Part shown: positions 1 to 8,749 of the stretch, piece by piece
How the letters are laid out: each line of letters begins with the position of its first letter
How positions within the stretch are numbered: the stretch's first letter is position 1
Assembly: GCF_014204945.1 (NCBI RefSeq)
Contig: NZ_JACHMN010000002.1
Location: 3,681,001 to 3,745,000, forward strand
Source: Allocatelliglobosispora scoriae
Lineage (GTDB): Bacteria; Actinomycetota; Actinomycetes; Mycobacteriales; Micromonosporaceae
Reading direction: 5' to 3'
Length of the DNA stretch: 64,000 bases
Program-made: the position numbers and the translations under genes
The notes under the pieces: model-generated
Told to the model about the DNA's origin: nothing
Database searches by the model: none
Seen by the model: the letters and a program-made list of their open reading frames with translations, nothing else

Positions 1-235
1 ACCGGCGCAGCACCCGGGCCAGCTCCAGACCGTCGAGTCCGGGCATCCGGATGTCCAGGAAGACCGCCTCGACCTCGTGGTCGCGCAGGATGCGCAGCGC
101 GTCGGTGGCGTCCCCGGCGGTGTGTACGCGAGAGATGCGGCTGTCGGCGCGCAGCAGGAAGGCGAGCTCGTCGAGTGCGGGGGGTTCGTCGTCGACGGCG
201 AGTACGCGAAGGAACCCCGGCAGATCCACGGTCAT
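1..235 (-). CDS. Response regulator receiver domain (LytTR type expected), C-terminus beyond window
   Basis: Reading the minus strand from the ATG at 233-235 gives a receiver domain: an acidic pair in LAVDDEPPAL near the N-terminus, the phospho-acceptor aspartate in VFLDIRMPGLDG, then the window ends. The start codon overlaps the stop of the upstream histidine kinase in an ATGA arrangement, so the two are translationally coupled. The kinase is of the LytS/YehU class, whose partners usually carry a C-terminal LytTR DNA-binding domain. That domain is outside the window, so its presence is inferred. The likely role is phosphorylation-dependent transcription control of cell-envelope or stress genes. 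Confidence 0.85.
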   Translation of the reverse strand, partial: MTVDLPGFLRVLAVDDEPPALDELAFLLRADSRISRVHTAGDATDALRILRDHEVEAVFLDIRMPGLDGLELARVLRR

Positions 236-1404
236 GTGACCCGTACCTTCGGATGGAACTTCGGGATCCGCAGGATGACCCTGGTCCCCGCGTCGATGCC
301 GGTCTCCACGACGAGCCCGAACTGATCGCCGAACGCAGCCCGCAACCGCTCGTCGACGTTGGCGAGGCCCACGTGCTGCCCGTCGTCGTCCGAGTGCGCC
401 AGGGTCGGGCCGATGACCTCTGGATCCATCCCCACTCCGTCGTCCTCCACCGTGATGTGGCACTCGGCGCCGGCGTCCTCGGCCTCGATGTGCAGGTTGC
501 CGACGCCCGGCTTACGGGACAGCCCGTGGCGGACCGCGTTCTCGACCAGCGGTTGCAGGCAGAGGAACGGCAGCGTCACGGGCAGCACCTCGGGTGCGAT
601 CCGCAGCCGCACCTGGAGCCGGTCGCCGAAGCGAGCCCGCTCGATCGTGAGGTAGCGATCGATCGAGCGCAACTCCTCGGCGAGGGTGGTGAACTCCCCG
701 TGCGCGCGGAAGGAGTAGCGGGTGAACTCCGCGAACTCCTCCAGCAGTTCCCGGGCCCGATCGGGGTCGGTGCGGACGAACGAGGCGATCGCCGTGAGCG
801 CGTTGTAGATGAAGTGCGGGCTGATCTGCGCGCGCAACGCCCGGACCTCGGCGCGGGCGAGCCGCTCCCGGGAGGCGTCGAGCTCGGCGAGGGCGAGCTG
901 CGCCGAGACCCAGCGTCCGGTCTCCAGCGCGGCCTGGACGAGACCGGGTGCGGGGTGCTGATCGGTGACGGCGACGAGCGCGCCGGTGCTGCTGACCGGC
1001 ACGATCACCGCTCCCCGCACCGGGCAGTCGAGCAGTTCGCAGGGCAGTTCGTCGGTACGCAGCACGGTGGCCCGATCACCCTCGACGGCCCGCTGGGCGG
1101 CGATGGTGAACTGAGCGGCGTGATGATCGCCGTCCCCGTCGAGGGCGAGCACGGTGCCGTGCTCGATCAGGGCGAGCCCGGTGGATCCGACGAGCGGTCG
1201 CAGCAGCTTGCTCGCCTTCGCGGCCGACGACGGGGTGAGGCCACCGCGCAGCGGTTCGGCGGCGAGCCCGGCCGCGTGCAGCACCTGATAGGTCGCCCGC
1301 TGCGTCTCGGTGGCGATCCGCTGGCGCCCGCGCAGGCTGGTTACGGCCCAGATCGCCGCCGCGAGGGCACCGATGAGGGCCGTGACGGCGAGGGCGGTGG
1401 GCAT
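232..1404 (-). CDS. LytS/YehU-family sensor histidine kinase
   Basis: 390 residues. A single hydrophobic segment spans residues 4-24, followed by a GAF-like stretch (about 35-170), then a His_kinase box with the phospho-acceptor histidine near 197 in AQISPHFIYNAL. A HATPase domain follows with an N-box-like PLVENAVRHGL and a glycine-rich DDGVGM motif. This is the short 'PHF-N' class rather than the classical HisKA class. It shares a 4-nt overlap with the downstream receiver gene and together they form a two-component pair. With one membrane segment and little extracytoplasmic sequence, the signal is probably sensed in the membrane or cytosol. The sugar transferase just upstream suggests a link to surface polysaccharide, but that is inference. 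Confidence 0.9.
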   Translation of the reverse strand: MPTALAVTALIGALAAAIWAVTSLRGRQRIATETQRATYQVLHAAGLAAEPLRGGLTPSSAAKASKLLRPLVGSTGLALIEHGTVLALDGDGDHHAAQFTIAAQRAVEGDRATVLRTDELPCELLDCPVRGAVIVPVSSTGALVAVTDQHPAPGLVQAALETGRWVSAQLALAELDASRERLARAEVRALRAQISPHFIYNALTAIASFVRTDPDRARELLEEFAEFTRYSFRAHGEFTTLAEELRSIDRYLTIERARFGDRLQVRLRIAPEVLPVTLPFLCLQPLVENAVRHGLSRKPGVGNLHIEAEDAGAECHITVEDDGVGMDPEVIGPTLAHSDDDGQHVGLANVDERLRAAFGDQFGLVVETGIDAGTRVILRIPKFHPKVRVT

Positions 1405-1420
1405 CAGCGAGCCCAGCGGC

Positions 1421-2983
1421 CTAGTAGGCGCCCTTGCGGGCGAGCACGACGCCGATCGTGCGCCACAGGATCGAGATGTCGTAAGCCAGCGACCAGTTGT
1501 CGACGTAGTAGAGGTCGAGCCGGACCGCTTCGTCCCAGGAGAGGTCGGAGCGCCCGGAGACCTGCCACAGCCCGGTCATGCCCGGCCGGACGAGCAACCG
1601 GCGGCGCACGTCGCCGAGGAAGTCGCCGTCGTCGGCGGGGAGCGGGCGGGGGCCGACCAGCGACATCTCGCCCTTGAGCACGTTGATGAGCTGCGGCAGC
1701 TCGTCGAGGGAGGTGGCCCGCAGGAACCGGCCGACCGGAGTGACCCGCGGGTCGTCGCGGATCTTGAAGAGCATCCCGTCGCCCTCGTTCTGGTCTGTCA
1801 GGGCGGCGAGTCGGTCCTCCGCGTCGGTATACATCGTGCGGAACTTCCAGACCCGGAAGGTGCGCCCCTCGTGACCGACCCGGCCCTGGCGGAACATGAC
1901 GGGTCCGGGGTCGTTGATCCGGATCGCCAGCGAGATGACGGCGAGCAGCGGGGTCAGGACGATCAGCCCGAGACCGGCGCCGACGCGGTCCATCATGTTC
2001 TTCGCCAGCAGCGACAGGCCGGAGAGCGTCGGCTCCTCGACGTGCAGCAGCGGCAGGCCCTCGATCGGGCGGATGTGCACGCGCGGTCCGGCGATGTCGG
2101 TGAGCTGCGGCGCGACCACGAGGTCGATGCCGGAGCCCTCCAGTTGCCAGGCGAGCCTGCGCAGCTCACCCGGGTCGCTGCCGGACGATCCGCAGACCGC
2201 GATCGTGTCGGCGCCGACCTCGTTGGCGAGCTTCAGCAGGTCGTTGCCCGTGTAGGTCGGGATCGGCGCCTGCGTCCGCCGAGCGGCTCCGTAGCCGTCG
2301 GAGAGGTGGATCGCGACCGGGTGCAGGCCGGCGGCCGGGCTACGGGTCACGATCTTGTAGACGAACATCGTCTCCTGCAGCGTGCCCGTGAGCAGCATCC
2401 GGTGCGTCGCCTGGTGCCGGCGTCGGCGGACCGAGTGCAGCGCCCGGCGGGCGGCCGTCCGCATGAAGAGCATGTAGATGAGGGTCGCCGAGACCGCGGT
2501 CGCGACGGACCAGCGCGAAAGGTCGATCTTGAAACCGAGGGCGAGGATCGAGATGCCGGCGGTGACCGTCACCGCGGCGCGCAGGACGCGCTTGAACTCC
2601 TCGGTGCCCACGCCGAGCGAGCGCCGGTCATAGGCGCCACCTGCCCAGAGCAGGACCAGCCAGCCGACCGGCATCATCGCGTAGGCGATGAGGTTGAAGT
2701 AGATGATCGGGAATCGCGCGAAACCGGAGTCGGCCTGCTCGAAGAGCTGGACCGCGGTCCAGCTGCCCGCGAGCGCCGAGATGATGTCGACGACGACCAG
2801 CAGCGCGATATAGGGGCGGTGCCACCGGGCCAGCCGGCGGCGATTGCGGGTAAACGCCGACCGCGCCACACCGTTGCTCTTGGGCACGACAGGGGGGAGC
2901 TCCTCAGTAGGAGGCTCTATGTGCGTGCCGTCGACCGGATTGGTGCGCGCAGTGACGGGAGGCTGCTTCAGGCTCGTCGTCAC
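1421..2983 (-). CDS. Exopolysaccharide polyprenyl-phosphate sugar transferase (WcaJ/CpsE-type)
   Basis: About 520 residues. The C-terminal 200 residues form a bacterial sugar transferase domain: WKFRTMYTDAEDR, SLDELPQLINVLKGEMS, SLVGPRPLP and RPGMTGLWQVSGRS. These are hallmarks of enzymes that move a hexose-1-phosphate from a nucleotide sugar to undecaprenyl phosphate, the first step of exopolysaccharide assembly. The N-terminal half has several hydrophobic helices and a CoA-binding-like Rossmann region, as in membrane glycosylphosphotransferases. I chose the GTG at 2983 (MTTSLKQPP after initiation) because a GGGAGG lies upstream. An ATG at 3049 is possible, and the longest frame (to 3289) would overlap the glycosylase gene by 146 bp, so I rejected it. 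Confidence 0.9.
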   Translation of the reverse strand: MTTSLKQPPVTARTNPVDGTHIEPPTEELPPVVPKSNGVARSAFTRNRRRLARWHRPYIALLVVVDIISALAGSWTAVQLFEQADSGFARFPIIYFNLIAYAMMPVGWLVLLWAGGAYDRRSLGVGTEEFKRVLRAAVTVTAGISILALGFKIDLSRWSVATAVSATLIYMLFMRTAARRALHSVRRRRHQATHRMLLTGTLQETMFVYKIVTRSPAAGLHPVAIHLSDGYGAARRTQAPIPTYTGNDLLKLANEVGADTIAVCGSSGSDPGELRRLAWQLEGSGIDLVVAPQLTDIAGPRVHIRPIEGLPLLHVEEPTLSGLSLLAKNMMDRVGAGLGLIVLTPLLAVISLAIRINDPGPVMFRQGRVGHEGRTFRVWKFRTMYTDAEDRLAALTDQNEGDGMLFKIRDDPRVTPVGRFLRATSLDELPQLINVLKGEMSLVGPRPLPADDGDFLGDVRRRLLVRPGMTGLWQVSGRSDLSWDEAVRLDLYYVDNWSLAYDISILWRTIGVVLARKGAY

Positions 2984-3143
2984 CTCACCCGGGTCCTCCC
3001 GTGCCACCTGCTCAGTCTTCCACTCCAGACCTGTCCTGACGCGGATCATCGAATCAACTTGCGTTAACCCGACAGCGTGTCCGTGCAGGCGACTGGGGAC
3101 CGGGTCACTATACCGACGATTGGGCACAGGGGAAGAGGCGCTG

Positions 3144-3998
3144 CTAGCGCAAAAGCTTGGAAAGGCGCCGATCGGCCAGTGGCTTCCCGCCTGTTTGGCA
3201 GGTCGGGCAGTATTGAAGGCTCGAATCAGCGAATGAGACTTCACGAACCGTATCCCCGCAGACAGGGCAGGGTTCACCTTTACGGCCATGCACGCGCATC
3301 CCGCCGCGCTTCTCGGACTTCAGCTCCGCCGCCTTCTGCCCGACGGACCGCTCGATCGCGTCGGTGAGCAGGGAGCGCATCGCCTCGTAAACGGCGCTCA
3401 CCTGCTCCTCGGTCAGCTTGCTGGAGATCGCGAAGGGCGAGAGCTTCGCCGCGTGCAAGATCTCATCCGAGTACGCGTTGCCGATGCCCGCGATCGTCCG
3501 CTGGTCCCGCAGGACCCCCTTGATCTGGCCCTTCTGCGATTTCAGGATCGCCGCGAAGGCAGCCTCGTCGAGGTCGAGCGGTTCCGGTCCGAGGGTGGCG
3601 ACGTTCGGGATCTGTTGCAGATCGGTCACGAGATAGACGGCGAGCTTCTTCTGCGTACCCGCCTCGGTGAGGTCGAACCCCTCGCCTCCCTCGAGGTGCA
3701 CGCGCAGCGCGATGGGTCCCTTGCCCGGTTTGAGCAGTTTGTTGTCCATCGAGTCGCGGTAGTGCAGCCACCCCGCGCGGGCGAGGTGGGTGACGAGCTT
3801 GAAGGAGTCGAGGTCGATCGCGAGGAACTTGCCCCGCCGGGACGCACCGCGGATGTGCTGCCCGGAGGCGGCGCTCAGCGGCGGGTCGAAGGTTTTGAGA
3901 GCACTGATCGCGGAGAGGTCGATCCGCTCCACCTGGCGGCCGACGGCACGCTCGCGCACATAGGCGGCGAGCGCTTCGACCTCGGGCAACTCCGGCAC
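3144..3998 (-). CDS. Fpg/Nei-family DNA glycosylase/AP lyase
   Basis: 284 residues starting MPELPEVE, the diagnostic N-terminus in which Pro2 is the Schiff-base nucleophile and Glu3 the general acid. The family's conserved lysine lies in GKFLAIDLD (about residue 55). A helix-two-turn-helix region (IAGIGNAYSDEIL) follows. The C-terminus has a CPVC...CPTC zinc finger ending TGGKPLADRRLSKLLR. Members remove oxidised bases in base-excision repair. The sequence looks like the actinobacterial Fpg/Nei subgroup rather than canonical MutM, so I give no gene symbol. It is transcribed divergently from the ATPase at 4114, and the palindrome array lies between them. Confidence 0.92.
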   Translation of the reverse strand: MPELPEVEALAAYVRERAVGRQVERIDLSAISALKTFDPPLSAASGQHIRGASRRGKFLAIDLDSFKLVTHLARAGWLHYRDSMDNKLLKPGKGPIALRVHLEGGEGFDLTEAGTQKKLAVYLVTDLQQIPNVATLGPEPLDLDEAAFAAILKSQKGQIKGVLRDQRTIAGIGNAYSDEILHAAKLSPFAISSKLTEEQVSAVYEAMRSLLTDAIERSVGQKAAELKSEKRGGMRVHGRKGEPCPVCGDTVREVSFADSSLQYCPTCQTGGKPLADRRLSKLLR

Positions 3999-4049
3999 CA
4001 GACCACCGTATCCGACCCGGGTGCCGGCCGCCTCCGCGATTCTGTAGAG

Positions 4050-4110
4050 CCATACCTCTTAGAGGCGTACCTCTAAGAGGTATGGTTCTTAGAAGTACGC
4101 CTCTAAGGGC
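4050..4110. promoter_or_regulatory. Four-site palindromic operator array, 15-bp phased
   Basis: Four 11-bp near-palindromes with a TCT(T/A)AGA core are centred at 4060, 4075, 4090 and 4105, exactly 15 bp apart: CCTCTTAGAGG, CCTCTAAGAGG, GTTCTTAGAAG and CCTCTAAGGGC. The first two also form a perfect 16-bp inverted repeat with a 4-nt spacer (4050-4085). The array ends 3 bp before the GTG of the ATPase, and site 4 overlaps its AAGGG ribosome site. Binding here would therefore block translation start or transcription. The binding protein is unknown. Confidence 0.65.
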
Positions 4111-4113
4111 AAG

Positions 4114-5574
4114 GTGAATGACGTGACAGCGATTCCGAAGCCTGCGGAGATCTTCGATCGCACCGCCGAGTGGGCCGCACTCGCCAGGTTTGCCGGTGCC
4201 CCGACCGAGCAGGCCAGGTTCGGCGTCGTCAGCGGACGGCGCCGTCAGGGCAAGACGTTCCTGCTCAGCGGGCTTGCCAACGCGGTCGGTGGCTTCCACT
4301 TCGTGGCGACCGACGACACCGAGGTGCAGGGTCTGCGCCGGTTCGGCGAGGCGCTGGCGACCTATGCCGGAGCGGGCGGTCAGTTCCACTTCTCGACTTG
4401 GGACGAGGCGATCGACCGGCTCTACGCCGTGGTCCGGGATCGTCTGATCGTGATCGACGAGTTCCCCTACCTGATGAAGGCCGCACCGGTCCTGCCGTCT
4501 TTGCTGCAGAAGGCGCTGGACCCCAACGGCGTTGCGCGCTCCAGCCAGGCAAAGCTGCTGATCTGCGGTTCCGCCATGTCCGTGATGGGCGGCATCCTCT
4601 CCGGCTCCGCGCCGCTGCGCGGCCGGGCGAGCCTGGAGCTGATGGTCCGTCCCATGGATTACCTCACGGCCGCCGAATTCTGGGGCTGCGCCGACGACCC
4701 GGAGCTCGCGGTCCTGCTGCACAGCATCGTCGGCGGGACGCCCGCTTACCGGCATGAGTTCGTCCACTCCGATGCGCCGTCGGACCGGACCGACTTCCAC
4801 GCGTGGGTCGCTCGCACGGTGCTCAACCCGTCCGTCCCGCTCTTCCGGGAGGCGCGCTACCTGCTCGCCGAGGAGACCGAGGTCCGCGACGCGGCGACAT
4901 ATCACGCGGTGCTCAACGCCATCGCCACCGGACACACCAGCCGGGGGGGCATCGCCGGCTACCTGGAACGGCCGTCAACGCACATCGGGCACCCGCTTGC
5001 GGTGCTGGAGGACACCGGCCTCATCAGCAAGGAGCCGGACGCGTTCCGGACCAGCCGGTCGGCGTACCGGATCAATGAGCCTTTGATCACTTTTTATGAA
5101 GCGATCATGCGGCGGACCTGGAGCTTCCTGGAGCGCGGCATGGCCGACCAGGCCTGGGCGCTGGCTAGGGAGAGCTTCCTGTCGCAGGTCGTCGGGCCGC
5201 ATTTCGAGCAGATCTGCCGCGAATACACGCTGCGTAGCGCGGTGGAGCTCTTCAACGCGATCCCCGGCCAGGTCGCGGCCGGGACGGTCGGTGACCCGGG
5301 CAACAAGACGCAGATCCAGGTCGACGTCGCCGTCATCGGCGCACATGAGCGCACCGTGCTGGGGCTGGGCGAGGTGAAGTGGCAGCGAATCATGGGCCTG
5401 CGCCACCTGGGTCGGCTGCAGCGGGCGCGCGACCTGCTCTCGGTCGCGGGCTACGACGTCTCGGCCGTCAAGCTCATGTGTTTCAGCGGTGCCGGGTTCG
5501 ACGCCGAGCTGACCGCTGCCGGAGCGCGCGGCGATGCGGTGCTGATCGGGCTCAGCGACCTCTACCGGCGATGA
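4114..5574 (+). CDS. AAA ATPase with DUF234-like C-terminus (archaeal-type ATPase family)
   Basis: 486 residues with a GTG start. Walker A is GRRRQGKT (about residue 42), Walker B is LIVIDEFPYL (about 115), and a sensor-like LLICGSAMSVMGG follows. The C-terminal half (FEQICREYTL, then VDVAVIG with LGEVKW) resembles the nuclease-fold DUF234 region found after this class of ATPase. Relatives are a poorly understood family common in archaea and actinobacteria. Some are thought to act on nucleic acids or as defence-like modules, but no function is established. It stands alone between divergent and convergent neighbours, with an elaborate operator over its start. Its 3' end overlaps the convergent glycosyltransferase by 23 bp. 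Confidence 0.85.
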   Translation: MNDVTAIPKPAEIFDRTAEWAALARFAGAPTEQARFGVVSGRRRQGKTFLLSGLANAVGGFHFVATDDTEVQGLRRFGEALATYAGAGGQFHFSTWDEAIDRLYAVVRDRLIVIDEFPYLMKAAPVLPSLLQKALDPNGVARSSQAKLLICGSAMSVMGGILSGSAPLRGRASLELMVRPMDYLTAAEFWGCADDPELAVLLHSIVGGTPAYRHEFVHSDAPSDRTDFHAWVARTVLNPSVPLFREARYLLAEETEVRDAATYHAVLNAIATGHTSRGGIAGYLERPSTHIGHPLAVLEDTGLISKEPDAFRTSRSAYRINEPLITFYEAIMRRTWSFLERGMADQAWALARESFLSQVVGPHFEQICREYTLRSAVELFNAIPGQVAAGTVGDPGNKTQIQVDVAVIGAHERTVLGLGEVKWQRIMGLRHLGRLQRARDLLSVAGYDVSAVKLMCFSGAGFDAELTAAGARGDAVLIGLSDLYRR

Positions 5575-6715
5575 GCCCGGCGTAGACGTCGACGAGCTGC
5601 CCGGTGGTGACCGACGGGTGGAAGGTGCTCTCGTAACGCGCCCGGGCCTTGTCGGCGAGGCTGGCGGCCTCCCTGACCGCCACCGGCAGCGCCGCAGCCC
5701 ACGCGTCGACGGTCGGCTCGGCGGTCCAGCCCGCGTCGCCGATGACGAACGGGCTCCCGCCGAGCGTCGTGCCGAGCGCCGGGCGCCCGCTGGCGAGGGA
5801 CTCGATGATGCTGGTCGGCAGCACGTCGTGCCACATCGACGGCGCCGCGAGCAGCGCCGAGCCGGCCAGCTCGCGGAAGACCCCGGCCCGGTCCAGCGGC
5901 CCGAGGTAGACGACGTCGCCCCGGATCGCGGCGGCCTGCTCGGCGAGCCCGCGCTGCTCGCCGTCACCGGCGATGCGCAGCGTGCCGAGCGAGCCGTCCG
6001 GGTGCCGCGACCAGGCCTCCAGCAGCAGCCCGAGGCCCTTCTCCGGCGCGAGGCGGGCGGCGAAGAGCACGCCCTCGCCGATCGGGGTCGGCTGACCGGG
6101 GTCGTTGATCCCGTTGGGCTTGATGACGATCCGCTCGGCCGGGATGCCGAAGTCGCGCAGGTGCTCGGCGATCTGGCTGGTCAGCGCGATGTAGCGGTCC
6201 ACCGACTTCCAGGTGCCCCGATGCACGGCGAGCGTGGTCGCCATGATCGCGCTCTGGGCGGCCGAGTCGCGGTAGCAGCGGTTCGTGATCGCCGGCAGCG
6301 CGAACGCCCTGCCCTTGCAGTCGGTGCAGACGTGCCCGTCGCGGAAGTAGACGCCGGGCGCGCAGACCTGCCGGTAGTTGTGCACGGTCTGGATCACCGG
6401 GACGCCGTGCTTGTGCGCGGTCCGCACCACCCACGGCGAGAGCAGCGGATAGGGATTGTGCAGATGGAGCACATCCGGGCGGTGCTCGCGGAGCAGCGCG
6501 TCGAGCGCGGCGGTCGACGACGGTGAATAGATCGGGGAGAGGGGCAGCAGTGCCCTCTGCCCCCGTGACATGGTCGGGATCTCGTCGGAGCTCCGCAGGA
6601 ACGGCACTACCGTCAATCCGGCCGCACCGAGCTGCTCGATCTCGAGATCGACGATCGTGTTCTCGCCCGACGGCGCGTCGGACCGGTAGCGGTTGTGCGC
6701 GATCACGACCTTCAC
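5552..6715 (-). CDS. GT4-family glycosyltransferase
   Basis: About 387 residues with a GT-B fold. The N-terminal domain begins VVIAHNRYRSDAPSGEN and carries the acceptor-side HLHNPYPL motif. The C-terminal domain has FAARLAPEKGLGLLLEAW and the nucleotide-sugar loop APSMWHDVLPTSIIESLASG with the conserved glutamate. A cysteine pair (VCTDCKG) sits around residue 130, as in several actinobacterial members. It likely transfers a sugar from a nucleotide donor to a surface glycan or lipid. The start may be the GTG at 6715 or 6736. The second would leave almost no gap to the divergent MFS gene, so I prefer 6715. Confidence 0.88.
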   Translation of the reverse strand: MKVVIAHNRYRSDAPSGENTIVDLEIEQLGAAGLTVVPFLRSSDEIPTMSRGQRALLPLSPIYSPSSTAALDALLREHRPDVLHLHNPYPLLSPWVVRTAHKHGVPVIQTVHNYRQVCAPGVYFRDGHVCTDCKGRAFALPAITNRCYRDSAAQSAIMATTLAVHRGTWKSVDRYIALTSQIAEHLRDFGIPAERIVIKPNGINDPGQPTPIGEGVLFAARLAPEKGLGLLLEAWSRHPDGSLGTLRIAGDGEQRGLAEQAAAIRGDVVYLGPLDRAGVFRELAGSALLAAPSMWHDVLPTSIIESLASGRPALGTTLGGSPFVIGDAGWTAEPTVDAWAAALPVAVREAASLADKARARYESTFHPSVTTGQLVDVYAGLIAGRGR

Positions 6716-6738
6716 CGGGGAGAGGTTACTCTCCACGG

Positions 6739-8004
6739 ATGACCTGGGGAGAGTCGCTGGCGCCGCTGCGGTCCAAGCCGTTTCGGCGCCTGGTCATCGG
6801 CCGCACGATCAGCATGCTCGGCAACGGCATCGCGCCGATCGCGCTCGCCTTCGCGGTCCTCGACCTGACCGATTCGGCCACGGCACTGGGGCTCGTGGTG
6901 GCGGCCCGCTCGGTGACGAGCGTGCTCTTCATCCTCGTCGGCGGCGTCGTCGCGGACCGGTTGCCCCGGCACCTGGTCACGGTCGTCTCGGCGCTCGCCG
7001 CGGGCGCGTGCCAGATCGTCGCGGGCGCGCTGGTGCTGACCGGCAACGCCAACGTGCCGCTGCTCGCCGCCTGCGCGGCCGTCGGCGGCATCGCGTCGGC
7101 GTTCACCTTCCCGGCGATGTCGTCGCTGCTCGGCCAGGTGATCGACCCCGATCAGCGCAAGAGCGCCAACGCGATCAACCGGATGGGCGCCAACGCCGCG
7201 ATGATCATCGGTGCGTCGTCCGGCGGCATCCTCGTCGCGGCCTTCAACCCGGGCATCGGCCTCGTCATCGACGGGCTCACCTTCGCCGTCGCGGCGTTCA
7301 TGTTCTCCCTGGTCAAGGTGCCGTCGGTGGCGGTCGCCCCGGTCGCGGGGGAGCGCAGCAGCATGATCCGGGACCTGCGGGTGGGCTGGCGCGAGTTCAT
7401 CGGCCGCACCTGGCTCTGGGTCGTGGTGCTCGGCTTCATGTTCCTCAACGCGGCCGAGGTGGGTGCCTTCGGCGTACTCGGTCCGGTCATCGCCGAGGAC
7501 ACCGTGGGCCGAAAAGCCTTCGGCCTCGCGCTCGCCGCGGAGACTCTCGGCATGGTCGTGGGCGCGGTGATCGCACTCCGGTGGGTACGCGTGAAGCGCC
7601 TGCTCCTCGTCGGCTGCGTCAGCATGCTGCTGCCGGTGCTGCCGCTCGTCGTCCTGGCGGTCCATCCGCACCCGCTGTGGCTGATCGGGTCGTGCTTCAT
7701 CGCCGGTGTCGGCGTGGAGCAGTTCGGCATCGCGTGGGAGACGACGATGCAGGAGCACGTGCCTGCGGACAAGCTGGCGCGGGTCTACTCCTATGACATG
7801 CTCGGCTCGATCGTGGCGATCCCCGCTGGTCAGGTAGCGGCAGGCCCGGCGGCGGCGGTCTTCGGTCCGGTCGCCGCGATCACCGGTGCGGCGGGCATCG
7901 TCGGCGTCGCGGTGGCCGGCATGGTAGCCAGCCGCAGCGTCCGCAACCTCCACCACAACCCGACCCCGACCCTCACCCCCGCCCCGGTCCCCACCCCGGT
8001 GTAG
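6739..8004 (+). CDS. MFS transporter (probable drug or metabolite exporter)
   Basis: 421 residues from the ATG of MTWGESLAPLRSKPF. Twelve hydrophobic helices are visible. The loop between helices 2 and 3 carries GGVVADRLPRH, a variant of the MFS G-x-x-x-D-R/K motif. The FRRLVIGRTISMLGNGI start is typical of the enterobactin-exporter/MFS_3-like subfamily. The C-terminus ends in a Thr/Pro-rich tail. An inverted repeat GGAGAG-4-CTCTCC at 6719-6734 lies between it and the divergent glycosyltransferase and may be a shared operator. The gene ends just before a long hairpin. The substrate cannot be read from sequence. Confidence 0.88.
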   Translation: MTWGESLAPLRSKPFRRLVIGRTISMLGNGIAPIALAFAVLDLTDSATALGLVVAARSVTSVLFILVGGVVADRLPRHLVTVVSALAAGACQIVAGALVLTGNANVPLLAACAAVGGIASAFTFPAMSSLLGQVIDPDQRKSANAINRMGANAAMIIGASSGGILVAAFNPGIGLVIDGLTFAVAAFMFSLVKVPSVAVAPVAGERSSMIRDLRVGWREFIGRTWLWVVVLGFMFLNAAEVGAFGVLGPVIAEDTVGRKAFGLALAAETLGMVVGAVIALRWVRVKRLLLVGCVSMLLPVLPLVVLAVHPHPLWLIGSCFIAGVGVEQFGIAWETTMQEHVPADKLARVYSYDMLGSIVAIPAGQVAAGPAAAVFGPVAAITGAAGIVGVAVAGMVASRSVRNLHHNPTPTLTPAPVPTPV

Positions 8005-8016
8005 CCCACGGCCCCG

Positions 8017-8082
8017 GTCACGTTTTGCAGCAAAGCGTGGCCTCGCTTGGCGAAATGGCCACGCTTTGCTGCAAAACGTGAC
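8017..8082. terminator. Long perfect hairpin between convergent genes
   Basis: Two 26-bp arms (8017-8042 and 8057-8082) are exact reverse complements around a 14-nt loop. The element lies 12 bp after the MFS stop and 7 bp before the end of the minus-strand phosphotransferase. It is placed to terminate both transcripts. The arms are unusually long, and their TTTTGCAGCAAAGC sequence could be a dispersed repeat rather than a simple terminator. Confidence 0.75.
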
Positions 8083-8089
8083 GCGCGGG

Positions 8090-8749
8090 TCAGCGGAGGG
8101 CGGCGCGGGCGGTGAAGGCGATGCTGGCGATCAGGAACACGCCGTTGATCACGGTGAACGCGCCGACCACCCAGATCATCCACTGGGGCGCGAAGGTCAG
8201 CACCAGCCCGGCGACGAGGATGAGCGCCCCGTAGTCGCGGATCAGCTTCACCAGCCGCACCGGCAGCGATGTCGAGGTCACCATCGACGCGGCCTTGTCG
8301 GAGGTGGCGAGCACGCTGGTGACGAGGTTGACCATCCAGGTGCCGGCGAACGCGGCGGCGAGCCACACCGGTGCCTCGGCGACGGCGGCGAGCGCGGTGA
8401 CGAGCGCGATCTGCGTGGCGACGTCGCAGATGATGTCGATCCGGGCACCCGCGATGCTGCCCTGACCGGTGACCCGGGCGAGCTGCCCGTCGGCGCAGTC
8501 GAACGCGTACGCCGCCTGCCACCCCACCAGCGCCAGCGCACCGAGCCACCGGGGCAGGGAGTCGGCCTGGAGCACCACCGCGGTGGAGAGGCCGATTCCG
8601 ATGACCAGGTTGATCAGCGTGAGGTGGGTCGGCTTAAGACGCAGGCGTGCGGCGGTGCTGGCGATCACCGCGCCGATCCACTGGCTGACGCCCTCGGAGA
8701 AGAGCCCACCACCGCGGTTCACCGCATAGAAACTACGAATTGATGGCAC
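8090..8749 (-). CDS. CDP-alcohol phosphatidyltransferase family protein
   Basis: 219 residues with about six hydrophobic helices. It has the family signature D-G-x2-A-R-x8-G-x3-D-x3-D, seen as DCADGQLARVTGQG followed by SIAGARIDIICD. The first and last aspartates bind the catalytic metals. Such integral-membrane enzymes displace CMP from a CDP-alcohol with a second alcohol to form a phosphodiester. It is the last gene of a three-gene operon, with its start overlapping the dehydrogenase stop by 17 nt. The CDP-alcohol is therefore probably made by the two upstream enzymes. The product may be a phosphoglycolipid or a polyol-phosphate group, but this is inferred. Confidence 0.88.
   Translation of the reverse strand: MPSIRSFYAVNRGGGLFSEGVSQWIGAVIASTAARLRLKPTHLTLINLVIGIGLSTAVVLQADSLPRWLGALALVGWQAAYAFDCADGQLARVTGQGSIAGARIDIICDVATQIALVTALAAVAEAPVWLAAAFAGTWMVNLVTSVLATSDKAASMVTSTSLPVRLVKLIRDYGALILVAGLVLTFAPQWMIWVVGAFTVINGVFLIASIAFTARAALR

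Noticed and set aside
1310-3067. 585-codon plus-strand frame over the sugar transferase
   Set aside because: It is a GC shadow; the minus strand carries all sugar-transferase motifs.
2984-3289. Extended N-terminus of the sugar transferase into the glycosylase gene
   Set aside because: It overlaps the fpg/nei gene by 146 bp and lacks family similarity; a GTG with ribosome site lies downstream.
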